From Stenogyne calaminthoides (Eukaryota; Streptophyta; Magnoliopsida; Lamiales; Lamiaceae), in the NCBI GenBank assembly GCA_037126765.1, contig JBBCBC010000032.1, positions 434,001-498,000 of the forward strand: a stretch of 64,000 bases of DNA, written 5' to 3'. Position 1 is the stretch's first letter, and each line of letters starts with the position of its first letter. Below are positions 1 to 11,419 of the stretch, in pieces. The notes under the pieces were generated by a model. It was not told the origin of the DNA. It did no database searches and saw only the letters and a list, made by a program, of their open reading frames with translations. Both the position numbers and the translations under genes were made by a program.

Positions 1-942
1 GGATCTTTTAAACCATTTGAAGAACGAGCAAAAGCACTTGCCCTACGAAGTCTTCTAGGCGTTTCAGCTGAAACAATATTTAATCAAATTAAGGATCGGG
101 ACATGTTGGATAAGCCACGAAGAATCATAAGAGATAAAAATCGGCTTAATGCTTCCAAATATTGTAATTATCACGAGTACATCGGACATAATACAGAAGA
201 ATGTCGCAATTTACTTCGTCAACTTTGTAAGTTATATGAAGAGAATCGTCTTACGCAGTTCCTCAAAAAGCCGGCGAGCAGAGACTCCCGAACAGAAAAA
301 ACAGGTGATCGTAGGGGCAAGCGTAAGGCCGAAGAAGCACCTGACAGTGATCCCGAGGAATCCCGCAAGAGGTCAGAATTACCCAAAAGAGAGGCACCTA
401 CCATGAGTAGAGGTCGGGAGAGTCAAGAAATCCACATGATTCTTCCTGATTATGGTCCAGTGGGTGGATGCTATCAGGCACCGACATTATCGAACAGGCA
501 AAAGAAGATGGAGATGCATGCCATGCAAAGCATCCATCAGGTGAAGGTGGCGAGCACATCAGCTAGCACGCCACCCTCTCACCAAATCATGTTCTCGGAA
601 GACGATCTCGACGGCATAATCACCCCCCACAATGACTCTTTAACCATCAGCGCTCGTCTTCTCGGTTTGAAGGTGCATCGTCTCCTGGTCGATACTGGAG
701 CATATGCGAACATTCTGTTCGTCAACACTCTGTACCAAATGGAGAAGCAAGTTGGGGATTTAAGTAGTTATATAGAACCATGTGATCACACCATCATGGG
801 TTTCGGGGAATCTGTAACCCGGCCCTATGGTATGATCAGGTTAGGAGTCGAGCTAGAGTCAACTTTAAATCCGGAGATCCGACGAACTAGAATGCTAAAT
901 TTTGTAATCGTCGATGCTCCATCTACTTACAACGGGTTTTAG
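1..942 (+). pseudogene. gag C-terminus and aspartic protease (Tat element)
   Basis: The frame is open from the first base of the window, so the ATG at 103 is internal. A zinc-knuckle variant of form CX2HX4HX4C (CNYHEYIGHNTEEC) lies at about 160-205, the nucleocapsid signature of this lineage. A charged linker follows, then the protease active site LVDTGAYANILF near 688-720 (catalytic Asp in DTGA) in a usual retropepsin context. The product would bind genomic RNA and cleave the polyprotein. The frame ends at a TAG at 940-942, but protease-like sequence continues in another frame just downstream, so this is a frameshift rather than a natural end. Confidence 0.88.
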
Positions 943-3347
943 GTCGCTCGTTTATTCAGGAATTTAAAGCTGCCTGTTCGACTTATTACTATTGTGTTAA
1001 ATTTCCAACTCAAGAGGGAATGGGTAGCGTAAAAGGCGACCAGAAAAAAGCTTGAGATTGTTTGCTGTCATGTGCGCCAGAAAAGCAAAATATCATTAAC
1101 ATGATGGAGCAAACATGGGAGACCGGAGAATCAAGCCAACAGGCGAACATATTACCGAGGACGCTTATACCTCCTCTGACGAGCACATCTCCACGGGCGA
1201 ACACAGAACCTGGAACGATAACTCATGTTCCAGATCTAATGAACATTGATCCGCCAAACGAGTTACCGGACCTAGAACCTCGTATAGGTTTTGATCCTAT
1301 GGAGATAGTTGACGAGCACCAGGGGTCGATCGAAGATCCTCGGTGGAAGCAAAAAAAGAGGCGAGCAATGCCTGTTGAACAATTGGAGTCTGTCAATATC
1401 GACCCGAACAGACCAGAATTAGAAGTGTTTATTAGTTCGGAATTACCGGAACCTTTCCGAACAGAAGTGATTGCATATCTTCGAGCAAACTTGGATGTGT
1501 TCGCTTGGTCACATGAGGACATGGTCGGCATTGATCCTAAACATGCATGTCACTCTCTTAATCTTGACCCAACACAAATTCTAATAATCCAGAAGCGCAG
1601 AAAATTCAGTCCGGAGAAGTATGCAACTATGGATAGTGAAATCAAAAAATTGCTCGATAATAAATTGATTCGAGAAGTAAAATGTCCAAGATGGCTTGCA
1701 AACCATGTGCTCATCCGCAAATCTAACGGAACTTGGAGGTTATGCATAGATTTCACTGACTTGAACAAGGCATTCCCGAAAGACAATTTCCCGATGCCAC
1801 ATATCGATTATTTGGTCAATAACACAGCAGGACATGAGCTCATGACCTTCATGGATGCATTTGCTGGCTATCACCAAATACCCATGCATCCGGACGATCA
1901 AAAGAGTACGGCTTTCTGCAGTGAAAAGAATATGTACTGTTGGCAACGCATGCCATTCGAATTAAAGAATGCTGGAGCAACGTATCAACGTTTGGTGAAC
2001 AAAATGTTCGACGAACATATAGGTCGAACAATTGAGGTGTACATTGATGACATTGTGGTAAAAAGCGAGCATAAGGAAGACCACATTACCCACCTCGCAC
2101 AAACGTTTGATATTCTCAGGAAGTACAACATGAAGTTAAATCCAAAAAAATGCAGCTTTGGGGTTCACTCAGGAAAATTCCTAGGACATATGGTCAGTCA
2201 ACGGGGGATTGAAGCGAACCCATCAAAGATTCAAGCCATGCTTGACATGCAGGCTCCCAAGAGTGTGAAAGAAGTCCAAAAATTAACTGGATGTTTGGCT
2301 TCTATAAGCCGGTTTATATCACGAACTGGAGACAAATGCAAATCTTTCTTTGACGCATTAAAGAAAGGGAAATTCCAGTGGACAGAGCATTGCCAAAATG
2401 CATTCGAGTCATTAAAGCAGTACCTTGCTGATACACAAACATTATCTAAGCCTGTTCCAAGCGAACAACTTTATCTGTATCTTGCAGCATCCGAGCATGC
2501 AATTAGCACTGTGCTTGTCCGGGCCGAGGGGACGACACATTTGCCTATTTATTATGTAAGTCAGGTGCTCAAAGAAACCGAGCTCCGGTACCCTCCACTG
2601 GAAAAACTTGCGTATGCTCTCGTTATGAGTGTTCGAAAACTGCGACCATACTTTTTCGATCACTCAATCGAGGTGTTAACCACATTCCCATTGCGACAAG
2701 TTCTCTACCGACCAGACACTGCGGGCAGATTACTCAAGTGGGTGGTGGAGTTAGGCCAATTTGGCATTACGTTCGCCCCACGAACAACAATGAAGGGCCA
2801 AGCTATGGCCGATTTCATGGTCGAGTTGACATATCCACAAATGCCCGAAAGAGGTGTCGACCAACCATGGCATATGTATGTAGACGGCTCATCAACAAGT
2901 TCAAGAGCCTGAGCGGGCGTAGTTCTCATCAGCCCAACTCGACAAACTTTCACAACGACCATCCGTTTTGATTTCCCAGCCACAAATAATGAAGCTGAGT
3001 ACGAAGCTTTGATCGCTGGGTTACACATGGCTATGACAATGGGAATTCAGAGGCTGATGATTTATAGTGATTCTAAAATAATAGTATACCAAGTATTAGG
3101 CGAGTACGAGGCCCGAGGCGGACAGATGGCACAATATCAGCAACTAGCAAAGGAGTTGCTTGAACAATTCGAACAAGTTTACATAGAACAATTACCACGA
3201 TTGGATAATTCGTTCGCTGATGCCTTGGCACGATTGGCAACAGCAGAAGGAGTGACGAGCACGACGGACATTGTGGTTGTCACAACTTGTTCGCCATCAA
3301 TCCCCAGAGTTGTGGTCGCCCATGTGACAGGCGAGCAAGAAACCTAG
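943..3347 (+). pseudogene. pol: reverse transcriptase, RNase H and second RNase H (Tat element)
   Basis: After a short frame-shifted stretch with a TGA near 1051, one frame is open from 1062. RT motifs appear in order: the FMDAFAGYHQI block near 1850 and the catalytic YIDDIVVKS near 2040. The RT-linked RNase H at about 2520-2850 is degraded, as usual in Tat. A second RNase H starts at MYVDGSS (2876), continues in the same frame past one TGA (2910-2912) and shows NNEAEYEAL, the YSDS motif and a final Asp region (SFADALARLA) near 3210. DGSS, Glu, SDS and the last Asp give the four metal-binding positions. It ends at a TAG (3345-3347) directly followed by in-frame integrase. The few interruptions could be real or sequence errors. 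Confidence 0.93.
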
Positions 3348-4566
3348 ATGACTCCAATTTTAAGTTACTTACAAAAAGGACTTCTCCCTGAAAATAAAGC
3401 ACAAGCTACTCGCCTCAGATTACAAGCTGCTCGTTATACTATTTTAGACGAGCATTTATACAAAAGAAGTTTCTCACTTCCATTATTGAAGTGTATTACT
3501 CCTGAAGAGGGTCATGTAATTCTGGAACAGATACATGAGGGGGTATGTGGAAATCATACAGGTGGACTTGTCCTGGCACGCTATCAGACAAGGTTACTAT
3601 TGGCCTACTCTCAAGAAATATTCACTCGCGTATGCCCGCGCATGTCATAGGTGTCAGGTACATGCCCCACTTATTCATAGCCCACCTGAAGAACTAGTGT
3701 CGGTTTACAGCCCGTGGCCATTTGCTAAATGGGGAATCGATTTGATCGGCCCATTTCCTACTGGCACATCGGGAGTAAAATACGTTGTGGTTGCCGTTGA
3801 TTACTACACTAAATGGGCGGAAGCCGAAGCTATTGTTAAAGCCACCGAATAAAGAATGTGGAATTTTGTTTGGAAATATATCATTTGTCGTTTTGGGCTT
3901 CCCCAATCATTGGTAACAGATAATGGCAAACAGTTCGATGGAAGTGAATTCTGACAAAATTGTGCTCATTGGGGCATAAAAAAGCATTACTCTACCCCGT
4001 ATTACCCCCAGTCAAACGGACAAGTAGAAGCTGTCAATAAAATTATCAAGCATATCCTCAAGGCTAGACTTGATAATTCCAAGGGGGGAGGATGGGCTGA
4101 AGAGTTGCCCGAAATATTATGGGCCTATCGAACTACTTTCAGAACATCAACTGCGGAAACCCCTTTTGCCCTGGCATTTGGTGCGGAAGCTGTTATACCC
4201 GCAGAAATAAAGATTCATATCCATTGGACAATGACTTTTGGAGAGCACATTAACGACCAGGCGCTCGCCCTAAGTGGAGACCTGTTGGAAGAAAGAAGGA
4301 TGGAGGCTGATTTCAAGAACGCCATGTATAAAAAAAGATCAGAAAAGTTCTACAACTCCAAAGTCCAAACACGCAGGTTCAACGTGGGCGAGCTGGTTCT
4401 AAGACTAGCAACGGGGGTGACAATTGGTGTGTTCGGTCGAGCATGGAAAGGTCCATTCAGAGTTACAGAACGTTTGTTAAATGGGGCTTATGATTTAGAA
4501 GACCTGAATGGAGTCCCATTATCCTACTCGTGGAATGCGTCAAATCTGAAAAAGTATTATCAGTAA
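3348..4566 (+). pseudogene. pol: integrase (Tat element)
   Basis: The same frame as the second RNase H continues after one stop. The HHCC zinc domain is seen as HEGVCGNHTGG and CHRCQ, but a frameshift near 3590-3600 separates them. The catalytic core gives WGIDLIGPF (first Asp, ~3735), TDNGKQFDG (second Asp, ~3920) and NGQVEAVNK (Glu, ~4030), so the DDE triad is intact. Stops near 3850 and 3950 break the core. The C-terminal domain with a GPF motif (KGPFRV) and the LKKYYQ end close the polyprotein at 4566. No chromodomain is seen, as expected for Tat. Likely inactive as read. Confidence 0.92.
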
Positions 4567-4567
4567 C

Positions 4568-4658
4568 GACGAGCAAAACTGGCCGAGCATAATCAGCCAT
4601 TCGGCTCGACGAGCATAACTGGCCGAGCATAATCAGCCATTCGGCTAAGACGAGCAGG
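4568..4658. repeat. 40-bp tandem duplication just after integrase
   Basis: Two nearly identical 40-bp units (4568-4607 and 4608-4647) begin GACGAGCA and end TTCGGCT, followed by the first bases of a third. They start two bases after the integrase stop. Confidence 0.9.
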
Positions 4659-5770
4659 ACAGTCATGAAGGAAGAACACACCGTGTTCGACACAAATTTC
4701 TGAATCTTCTAGAAGAAATTCTGGCCAGCACTATCAAAAGATAGAAGATATGTGTCAAAACAAGATGAGAAGTGGCAACCAAAAAAGGTACGTGTCAATC
4801 CTTGAATAAGAACTGGCAAAGACAAGGACATATGTCAAAATGAGGATTTAAAGCAAGAAGGCCAACACCAACTAGCTATGCCAGCACCTGTTTGGGATAG
4901 TGGTATAAATAGGTGTATTGATAGCTGAAGAAGGTGGAAGAAAAACAAGAGAAAAAAGAAAAAAATACTGCAAACATAGTAGAAGAAAATTCAGTTATCG
5001 AGGGAAAGTTGGTTTGGTATGCCTCCAGACGAAGTATCCAGCACTCGATTCAGCTATCATTCTGCTGAATCGATCATCTGTCCTGGCACTTGCTCTAGTA
5101 CGAGCTTTATACCCCATAAGACACTCCGAGCACAGGTTGGCGCTCATTACGAACTCAAGATGCTTGGCAGAGTCATGGTTGCCACTCCACGTTGCTCACT
5201 GCTTATGCAGTAGTAAATCACTAGTCCCCTACGCATCCCCAAAATCTCCTCCGAGGGGGTGGGATGTCGTGGTATCCGCTCGAAATGATGCGCGGATGCT
5301 GATGCTCAGGCATCTACAGAAGGGGACAAAATGGTACGAGCAGAGGCTTTTGCCCGCGCCTGATATAGGCGAGCAGGCGTGCTCGCCACATGCTCATGTC
5401 CGCGGCAGCCCGCATAATCACAACTTGTCCAGGAGGGACAAACGCTTATGATGCTGTTGCTTGAGCATGTTACTTAAAGAAGAGTAGACAGGCTGATCCG
5501 CCTCATGCTTGTCAACATCAATTCCGCGGACGAGATGAGGTCAGCTCGTGTCTATTTCAAGACAAGGTTTAAATTCAAAACCATAGTTTGATGTCTATAG
5601 TTATGTGTAATAGACAGTCTTCTTCAAATGTAAAAGTTGTAATAGAATACAACGTGTTGCAAAAACATTTTTGTTTGTTAAGTTTTTCTAGTTGAGGCCT
5701 ATCAGAGGTCGCACCTAAGCCGGACGACCCGAACAAAGACGAACGAGCCGAAGTTTATGTTCACCTGACG
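4659..5770 (+). other. non-coding 3' region of Tat element with a TATA-like box
   Basis: I see no convincing gene. A TATA box-like GGTATAAATAGG lies at 4901-4912. The first 140 bases after it are A-rich leader-like sequence. Longer open frames here have no recognisable motif. The CGAGC/GCTCG-rich word use matches the rest of the element, so this is internal sequence rather than a foreign insertion. Confidence 0.55.
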
Positions 5771-5774
5771 AAAC

Positions 5775-6025
5775 AGTTCGTACTTAGATACCCGCAACAA
5801 AGCGAGTGATGGGTACGCAGTCACAACTAAATAAGATGACTCGTGCTTACAGATACCCGCAGCAAAGCGAGTGATGAGTACGGGGTCACAGCTAAATAAG
5901 ACGACCCGAGTAAGAATAGTGATCGCGCCTAAATAAGACGATCACGAAACAAGAAAGGGGGGGTTGCATATAAGTTAACCCATCTGGTCGCAGCTAAATA
6001 AGACGATCAACCTGATTGCATCTCA
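5775..6025. repeat. tandem repeats in Tat 3' region
   Basis: Imperfect repeats share the core CTAAATAAGACGA, found around 5827, 5893, 5930, 5992 and as a weaker copy near 6015. A longer unit with GATACCCGCA and AAAGCGAGTGATG appears twice (about 5787-5850 and 5852-5915). Tandem repeats between integrase and 3' LTR are a known feature of Tat elements. Confidence 0.82.
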
Positions 6026-6296
6026 ATAAGACAATCAAAAAACCAAAAAAGTCAGGGTGGAACATAGACACAAATCATGTTCGAATTCATTCAGAAGAAA
6101 AGAGGCATAAACTAGGAAACAAGACAAACATCAACCGTTCATCAGCAACAAAATTCATCCTCGACGATCAGGTTAGAAGAAATTGTTCAACAAGCAAATT
6201 CAACCATTCAACAGCAAAATTGTTCATACAAGAAAGAAGAAGACAAAAATTACACAATAGTTCAGAAGAAATTGTTCAGCAAAGTAAAAAGCAAAA

Positions 6297-9200
6297 TTAA
6301 GGAACAAATTCATTATTCGGGGTGGGCGGAAGCGATGTATCGAGCAAATCCTGCCTCGTCTGCTCGGCCCCTTCAGGAGCAGCTCCCCCAGCATCATCGT
6401 GCCTAGTCTGCTCGCCAGGTAGCATATTCTGCTCGTCTTCGGGAAGACCACTTTGTTCGCTCTGCATCTGATCGAACCCGTGCTCGGCTCGGTAAGTTTG
6501 GTCGATAGCACCTTCAATGTCCGCATCCGAATCATCTTCCTCATCCAAAATAGGATCACCAATCTCGATCCCATCAGGAAGATTAGAGAAATCGCACAGA
6601 TCACTCAAGTCAGATATTGGAAGGTTGCGATCCGGGGGGTTGTCGATCAGGTACTTCTCGAGATGGGTTACGAGCGGGGCAATCTGGTCGGCAGTAAGTG
6701 TTTGTCTAGCAGAACGGATGGCATCAACAAAGGCACATATATAAGAGAAATTCGACATGGAATCAACATACTCCTCAGTGTGCAATTTTGAATTTTCAAG
6801 ACCTAGACGAGTGTTGGTCTCTTCAACAGTGAGGAGTTGTTTGGCGAGCAAAGTCTTCTCGCACTCGACAGTCTCGATGCCAGTTCTGAGTTTTTGGAGC
6901 TCGATGTTCAGCTCGTCCTGAACTCTCCTAATGTCGGCCACCTCTTCCCGATTGCGGTCCAGCTCCTCCCGAGCAAGGCCTAGTTCCTCTCTGGCCTGGC
7001 GAGCATTTTCCCAAGCTTGACGAGCATCCTCTTGAGCTTTGCGAGCCTCTGCCTGGGCTGAGGATACTTGACCCTGAGCTAACTTCACTTCATCTTGAGT
7101 TTTGCTCAGCTCGTTCACCTTTTCTTCGAAGCTTTTGATAAGAGCCATATAGTTGGCATGAAGATTGGCGGACTCAGCATAAGCTTTGTCAAGGAGAACC
7201 AAAGATTGGCCATGGTGCACTAGGCCAAGTTGCATGGTTTCCAAAGGCGTTGGACCCTTAGTGGCCTCTTCGAGCTCAGTCGTCCATGCTCGAATGGGGG
7301 TCTGGCACGCGTTCTGTACATGCTCGGGAAGGCCAGGAACATTGCGAACACTTGGAGAGCAGTAATAATCTTTCAATTTTGGCATCAGAGGCACCAATCT
7401 GTTCAACCTGCATGTCCACCCGAACAAACAAATGTGATTAAGTAACCAAATTAGATGGAACAAAGAAATACTCCAACAAACGAGCAAACGTACCTGTTCA
7501 CCCGAGCAGGGTCCCATCCCAAAAATGATTTGTCTTCAGGAGAACAGAGCTGGGAACTCATGGGGGTCCAGGTTCGGGGTCCTGCAGGAGGTGTAGAAGA
7601 TGTACCGACCTCCATTTCAACGATTTGTGCGATTGGACCGACCACAGAGGCAGCCATTCTGGTCGCTTCAGCTGTGGGGGTCGTCTCAATAACATCGATG
7701 CTCGTCTGAGCTATCAGATTTTACTCGTTAGGTGCCCTCCTGGATCTCTTTGGCGAGGGAGCTTGATCGCTCGCCCCTTGCTCGACCGAACGAGTTGTCC
7801 TCTTTGGCCGACTCGACTCGCCCGGTCCGGGCGCGGCTGGTTCGCTCGCCTCCTCTCTATTTGCTCGCTGGGCATCTCTCTCGGCTTGAATTTGAGCAAG
7901 CTCTTGAGGTCTCTTAGTTCGAGCCATTTCAGTATGCTCGGAGGTGCTTACAACAACAGTGACGGCAGGAAAAGCTGTAGACAAAAGAATTCATTAAAAA
8001 AGAAAGAGAAACCGCGAACAAAGGGTAGAACACATTTGCAAAATATAAAAACAATCCTTACCAGCTGGATTGACGGCAACTAAATGGTGAGGGGGCACGT
8101 ACAAGCCTCCCTTCTTCCTTTGATTGGCAGTATTCAAAGTCTTCACTGATCGTTCCGAGTAAGGCTCGAGATCGATTTGCCAGATGCTGCTGAAATAATC
8201 GTCGTTGGTTTCTTTGTCCTTTGCTGCTTGAATTCCTGAAATTGAGAATAAGTTAAAATCAGTTCATGGTGAAGAGCAAAAACACAAAAATACTTACTTC
8301 GACAAATCCCAAAATCTGTGGGGATATCTAAGCGAGCATTTGGTTCACATCCAGAAGCCGGGCTTTTCCAATCACCCCTGATGAACCAGAACTTCTCTTT
8401 CCAATCAGTAATCTTATTCGGCACATCCTCGATGACCTTACATTTGGCATTTGCCTGCATGAACAACCATCTGTGTTCGCCCTTGGGTAGAGACAAATGC
8501 ACTAATTGAGAAAGCTCTGCTGCTGTTGGGTAGTACACGGGCTTCGTCTTACCGAACAAAGTTAAGAAACTCATAATCATGTGCCACCCATTCGGCTTTA
8601 GCTGTGTAATGGTGATGTTCCATTCTACGAGCAAACGAGTAATAGCCGGATGAAGTGGGAATCGAAGACCCGCTTCCATTGTGTCTAAATTCACAGCAAC
8701 ACAACCCTCAGGAGGCTGGTCTGCTCGCTCATCGGGACCAGGCGCCCAGAAAAACACATCTTTCGGAGTATCGTAATTCCTATACAATTGGCCGAGCATA
8801 TCAACATCAATCACGCTTGCAATTTTGCTCGCCGGATATTCATTCTCAACCCTGGTCCTATGAGGTTGTTCAGGCCAATCAAAATCATAACGAGCACTAT
8901 ACTCGGCATATGTTGGACTATGGGGAAGACCAACAGGGATGTCGAGCTCCGTGTTCTGCTCGCCGTCGAATCCTCTATTCGACTCAATAACGTTCTCAGC
9001 CACCAAGATTTCCTCCCTCATATAGTCATCATCCCTATTTACATCGTGACTATATACAACCCTAGACCCAATTTGGGGTTGGGACAAAGAATCTTCGCCT
9101 GAATCATCTAAAAAATCAGTACGGGCTAAATCCCTATCTAATTCATTTAGGGCATCATCAGAATCCGATGAAAGAGCAAATGCCTGTCGAACTTGTCAAC

Positions 9201-9330
9201 GGGATCTTGAACCCGAGGCATTCATCTCCGGCGCATTAGCGTCGCTACGGGAGATTGGACAGAAAGAGGAGGAAGAGGAACTATGGTGGTTTGATTCTAT
9301 TGAAGCAGAAGAACTTGAAGGAGAAGCCAT
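6297..9330 (-). pseudogene. antisense extra gene (aORF) of Tat element, four exons
   Basis: Read on -, ATG at 9330 opens exon 1 (9330-8298), then exon 2 (8235-8062), exon 3 (7974-7494) and exon 4 (7407-6297). The introns of 62, 87 and 86 bp all start GT and end AG (GTAAGT, GTAAGG, GTACGT donors; TTTCAG, CTACAG, ATGCAG acceptors), and the phases 1, 1 and 2 join exactly. The joined frame would be about 932 codons, broken only by TGA at 9198-9196 and TAA at 7723-7721. Exon 1 carries a block with LRFPLHPAITRLL and PNGWHMIMSFLTLFGK, resembling the domain catalogued in Pfam as 'putative gypsy type transposon' (Transposase_28). Exon 4 begins with a long Glu/Arg/Ala-rich coiled coil (about 7130-6780) and ends acidic. 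Antisense extra ORFs are known in Tat elements; their function is not. The splice model is mine, from sequence only. Confidence 0.8.
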
Positions 9331-9480
9331 AATTGGAATTAAAGAGGGTATGAAATAGTTACCTGAATGAAATCCTTCGCCGAAATAAGAGTGCCCTTGC
9401 CGAAAATTTCAGACTGGAAGGAATGTGAAGAGAAAGAAGAGAAGATGAAAAGAAAGAAAAGGAACTGAGGCGGCAAAATA

Positions 9481-9491
9481 GGTATTTATAG
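9481..9491 (-). promoter_or_regulatory. TATA box of the antisense gene
   Basis: On - the sequence is CTATAAATACC, a textbook plant TATA box, about 150 bases upstream of the ATG at 9330. The interval between them is rich in C/T on -, typical of plant 5' leaders. It lies inside the element, upstream of the polypurine tract. Confidence 0.6.
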
Positions 9492-9594
9492 ATGCCGGAA
9501 TTTTTTTTTTTTGAAAATTTGGCACAGAAGACGAAGCGACACCGGTTCAATATATCCAACAGCCAGACCCCCATGATGAATACAAAGCGGCCCG

Positions 9595-9606
9595 ACTGGG
9601 GGGTAT
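9595..9606 (+). other. polypurine tract of Tat element
   Basis: ACTGGGGGG at 9595-9603 precedes TAT and then the LTR terminus TGTTG, the usual plus-strand priming position. Confidence 0.75.
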
Positions 9607-9689
9607 TGTTGTGTTCGATACAATTACTCGAGTAATTTATACACATCAGAGGGACACGTGTATTAATAAACTATTAAAATAACCATGCT

Positions 9690-9895
9690 CGATGGACAAG
9701 TGTACTCGCCAGCTTGCCGACCAAACAAGTTTGTTCGCCAGCTTGTCGAGCAAATAGGTTTGCTCGCCAACTTGCTGACCAAGTGAATATGCTCGCCACT
9801 TGATGACCAAGCGAATATGCTCGCCACTTGCCGACCAAGCGAGTATGCTCGCCACTTGCCGACCAAGCAAGTATGCTCGCAGCTCGCCAAATCTG
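9690..9895. repeat. 28-30 bp tandem array in U3
   Basis: Six to seven imperfect units share TGCTCGCCA and CTTGCCGACCAAGC. The last units (about 9780-9895) are nearly identical with a 28-bp period. Repeats in U3 often act as enhancer-like elements in plant LTRs; here that is inference. Confidence 0.85.
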
Positions 9896-9939
9896 GCATG
9901 ATGACCTGATGCTATCCTGAGATGATCCTGAAGATATGT

Positions 9940-9968
9940 TGATCTGATCAGTCGAGCTGATCAGATCA
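9940..9968. repeat. perfect 12-bp inverted repeat in U3
   Basis: TGATCTGATCAG at 9940-9951 and its exact reverse complement at 9957-9968 flank a 5-base loop TCGAG. Confidence 0.9.
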
Positions 9969-10306
9969 GGCAAGAAGAAATCAGATAGCCTGAGTCAAGT
10001 GAACTGAGGGTCAGGATGTCTGAATTCAGAAAAGCTGAACTCAGTAAGCCTGAGTAACCTGAAGGCTCAGATATGCTCGATGAGGACAGAGTTCCGGTAT
10101 AATATTGATATGGTCAAAGGGGTGAACAGGGCAATCAGTCAAGCAAAAGATTGATTTGGACGACTAGAGGAGTGCCTTATAAACAAGTAAATGCAAAGGT
10201 CAACCAGGAAGACGAAGTTGAAAACGTGGCAGCATCACATGAGTTCTTACAAGACACGAAGTCTCCAGCTCATTCTTGCCAAACCAGCTCATGCTTGTCA
10301 AAGTAC

Positions 10307-10314
10307 TATAAATA
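10307..10314 (+). promoter_or_regulatory. TATA box of Tat LTR
   Basis: TATAAATA at 10307-10314, about 700 bases into the LTR and 250 before its end, as expected for the U3/R boundary promoter. Confidence 0.75.
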
Positions 10315-10563
10315 GAAGAAAAAAGAACAAGAGACAGGTTCACAAAAATTTCCCAGAGTGGTTAGGTTTAGAAAAAATTCCCAAGTACTCTCATACGTTG
10401 AGAAAAATCCCTAGCACTCACACACTTTCTCTCCAAATCATCTTCTTTCATAGAAGTTTTCCCCATGAGAAGTATGGTGTACTGTGTATGTAAACTTCGC
10501 AATATGACATCCCTGGCTTGGAATGCCCCCAGAGTAGTCATTTCTTGACGAACTGGGTCAACA

Positions 10564-11410
10564 AATTCCTATTATTTACCGTATATTGTACACGTATTTA
10601 TTTTGTTTGTGAGTTGTTATCAAATTAGCCACATAATATTCTCCATATAAAACGACTCGCAACAGTGTTAATTTAATTGTCTTGGTTCAATTTCTTAATT
10701 GTTTGATTAGGTTGGTGGATTTTCATTGTTCGATTGCATGATTTCTTCTATTAGCTCATATATTGATGTTTAATTGTTGCAACGAGAGTTGGATAGTTGA
10801 ACTAATTTGTATGAGTGTGAGTTGAGGTTGTGTAATTTGAGTGGATATTGGTTTATCGCAACGAGAGTTGGGGAAATTTCATTAGAACCCCATCAATTTA
10901 CATTGGTTATTTGAATTACAGGTGGAAAAGCATGACTAGGGGTTAGAATAGATAGATAGATAGTGTAGCTAGGTAGAACACCCTAGTTGTGTGATTACCC
11001 AGGTGGGAACGAGTCAATTCATCTTCAATTCTAGGTGCTTAATTTGATGCATTGATTCTAGGCTTATCCAGTATGAGTTGATGTAATTTTAAGTGATTGC
11101 CCTTATCTCTCGATTAAGAAATGAACTAGGATAGTTTTATTAATCCATTTGTTTGATTTTTGTAAGTTGATCATCGTCTAAGTTCGCGATTCTCTCCCCT
11201 TGACTCAACCTAGTTGGTTCCCTTTTATTATTTTCGTTGTTTTCTTTACTTGATTTTCTTTCGTTTTTCGTATCTTCATTCCGCAACTACAATAACATGT
11301 CGACACATAGCATTAGGGCCACACCGTTCTCACTATTTCCGTGATTCGATAATTTAACCGGGCACTTACTTTCTACTACGAGGATCCTCTTACACTTGAG
11401 AGGTGAGTAT
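10564..11410. other. LTR-like remnant, unassigned
   Basis: No gene. The word GCAACGAGAGTTGG occurs twice (near 10779 and 10858), and the segment ends with a stretch around 11280-11410 that resembles the U5/leader region of plant Ty3 elements. No partner copy is present, so I cannot set borders. Confidence 0.3.
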
Positions 11411-11419
11411 TGAAAAATA

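Larger units (their letters stand above)
1..10563 (+). mobile_element. Ty3/Gypsy retrotransposon, Tat lineage, 5' end outside window
   Basis: Order on + is gag tail, protease, reverse transcriptase, degenerate RNase H, a second RNase H, integrase, a long tandem-repeat-bearing 3' region, polypurine tract and 3' LTR. The second RNase H between RT-RNase H and integrase, and an antisense extra gene between integrase and 3' LTR, are hallmarks of the Tat (Ogre/Retand-like) lineage. The coding sequence is open from base 1, so the 5' LTR and most of gag lie upstream of the window. Coding is broken by a few stops and frameshifts, so the copy is fairly young but not autonomous as read. No target duplication can be checked without the 5' end. 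Confidence 0.93.
9607..10563 (+). repeat. 3' LTR of Tat element
   Basis: Begins TGTTG at 9607 after the polypurine tract and ends CAACA at 10563, giving perfect 5-bp inverted termini (TG...CA). It contains a tandem-repeat array, a palindrome and a TATA box (10307), in the order expected for U3. The matching 5' LTR is outside the window, so the ends rest on the termini alone. Confidence 0.8.

Noticed and set aside
4918..5451. 177-codon open frame as a gene
   Set aside because: No recognisable motif and low-complexity start; it lies in the element's non-coding 3' region.
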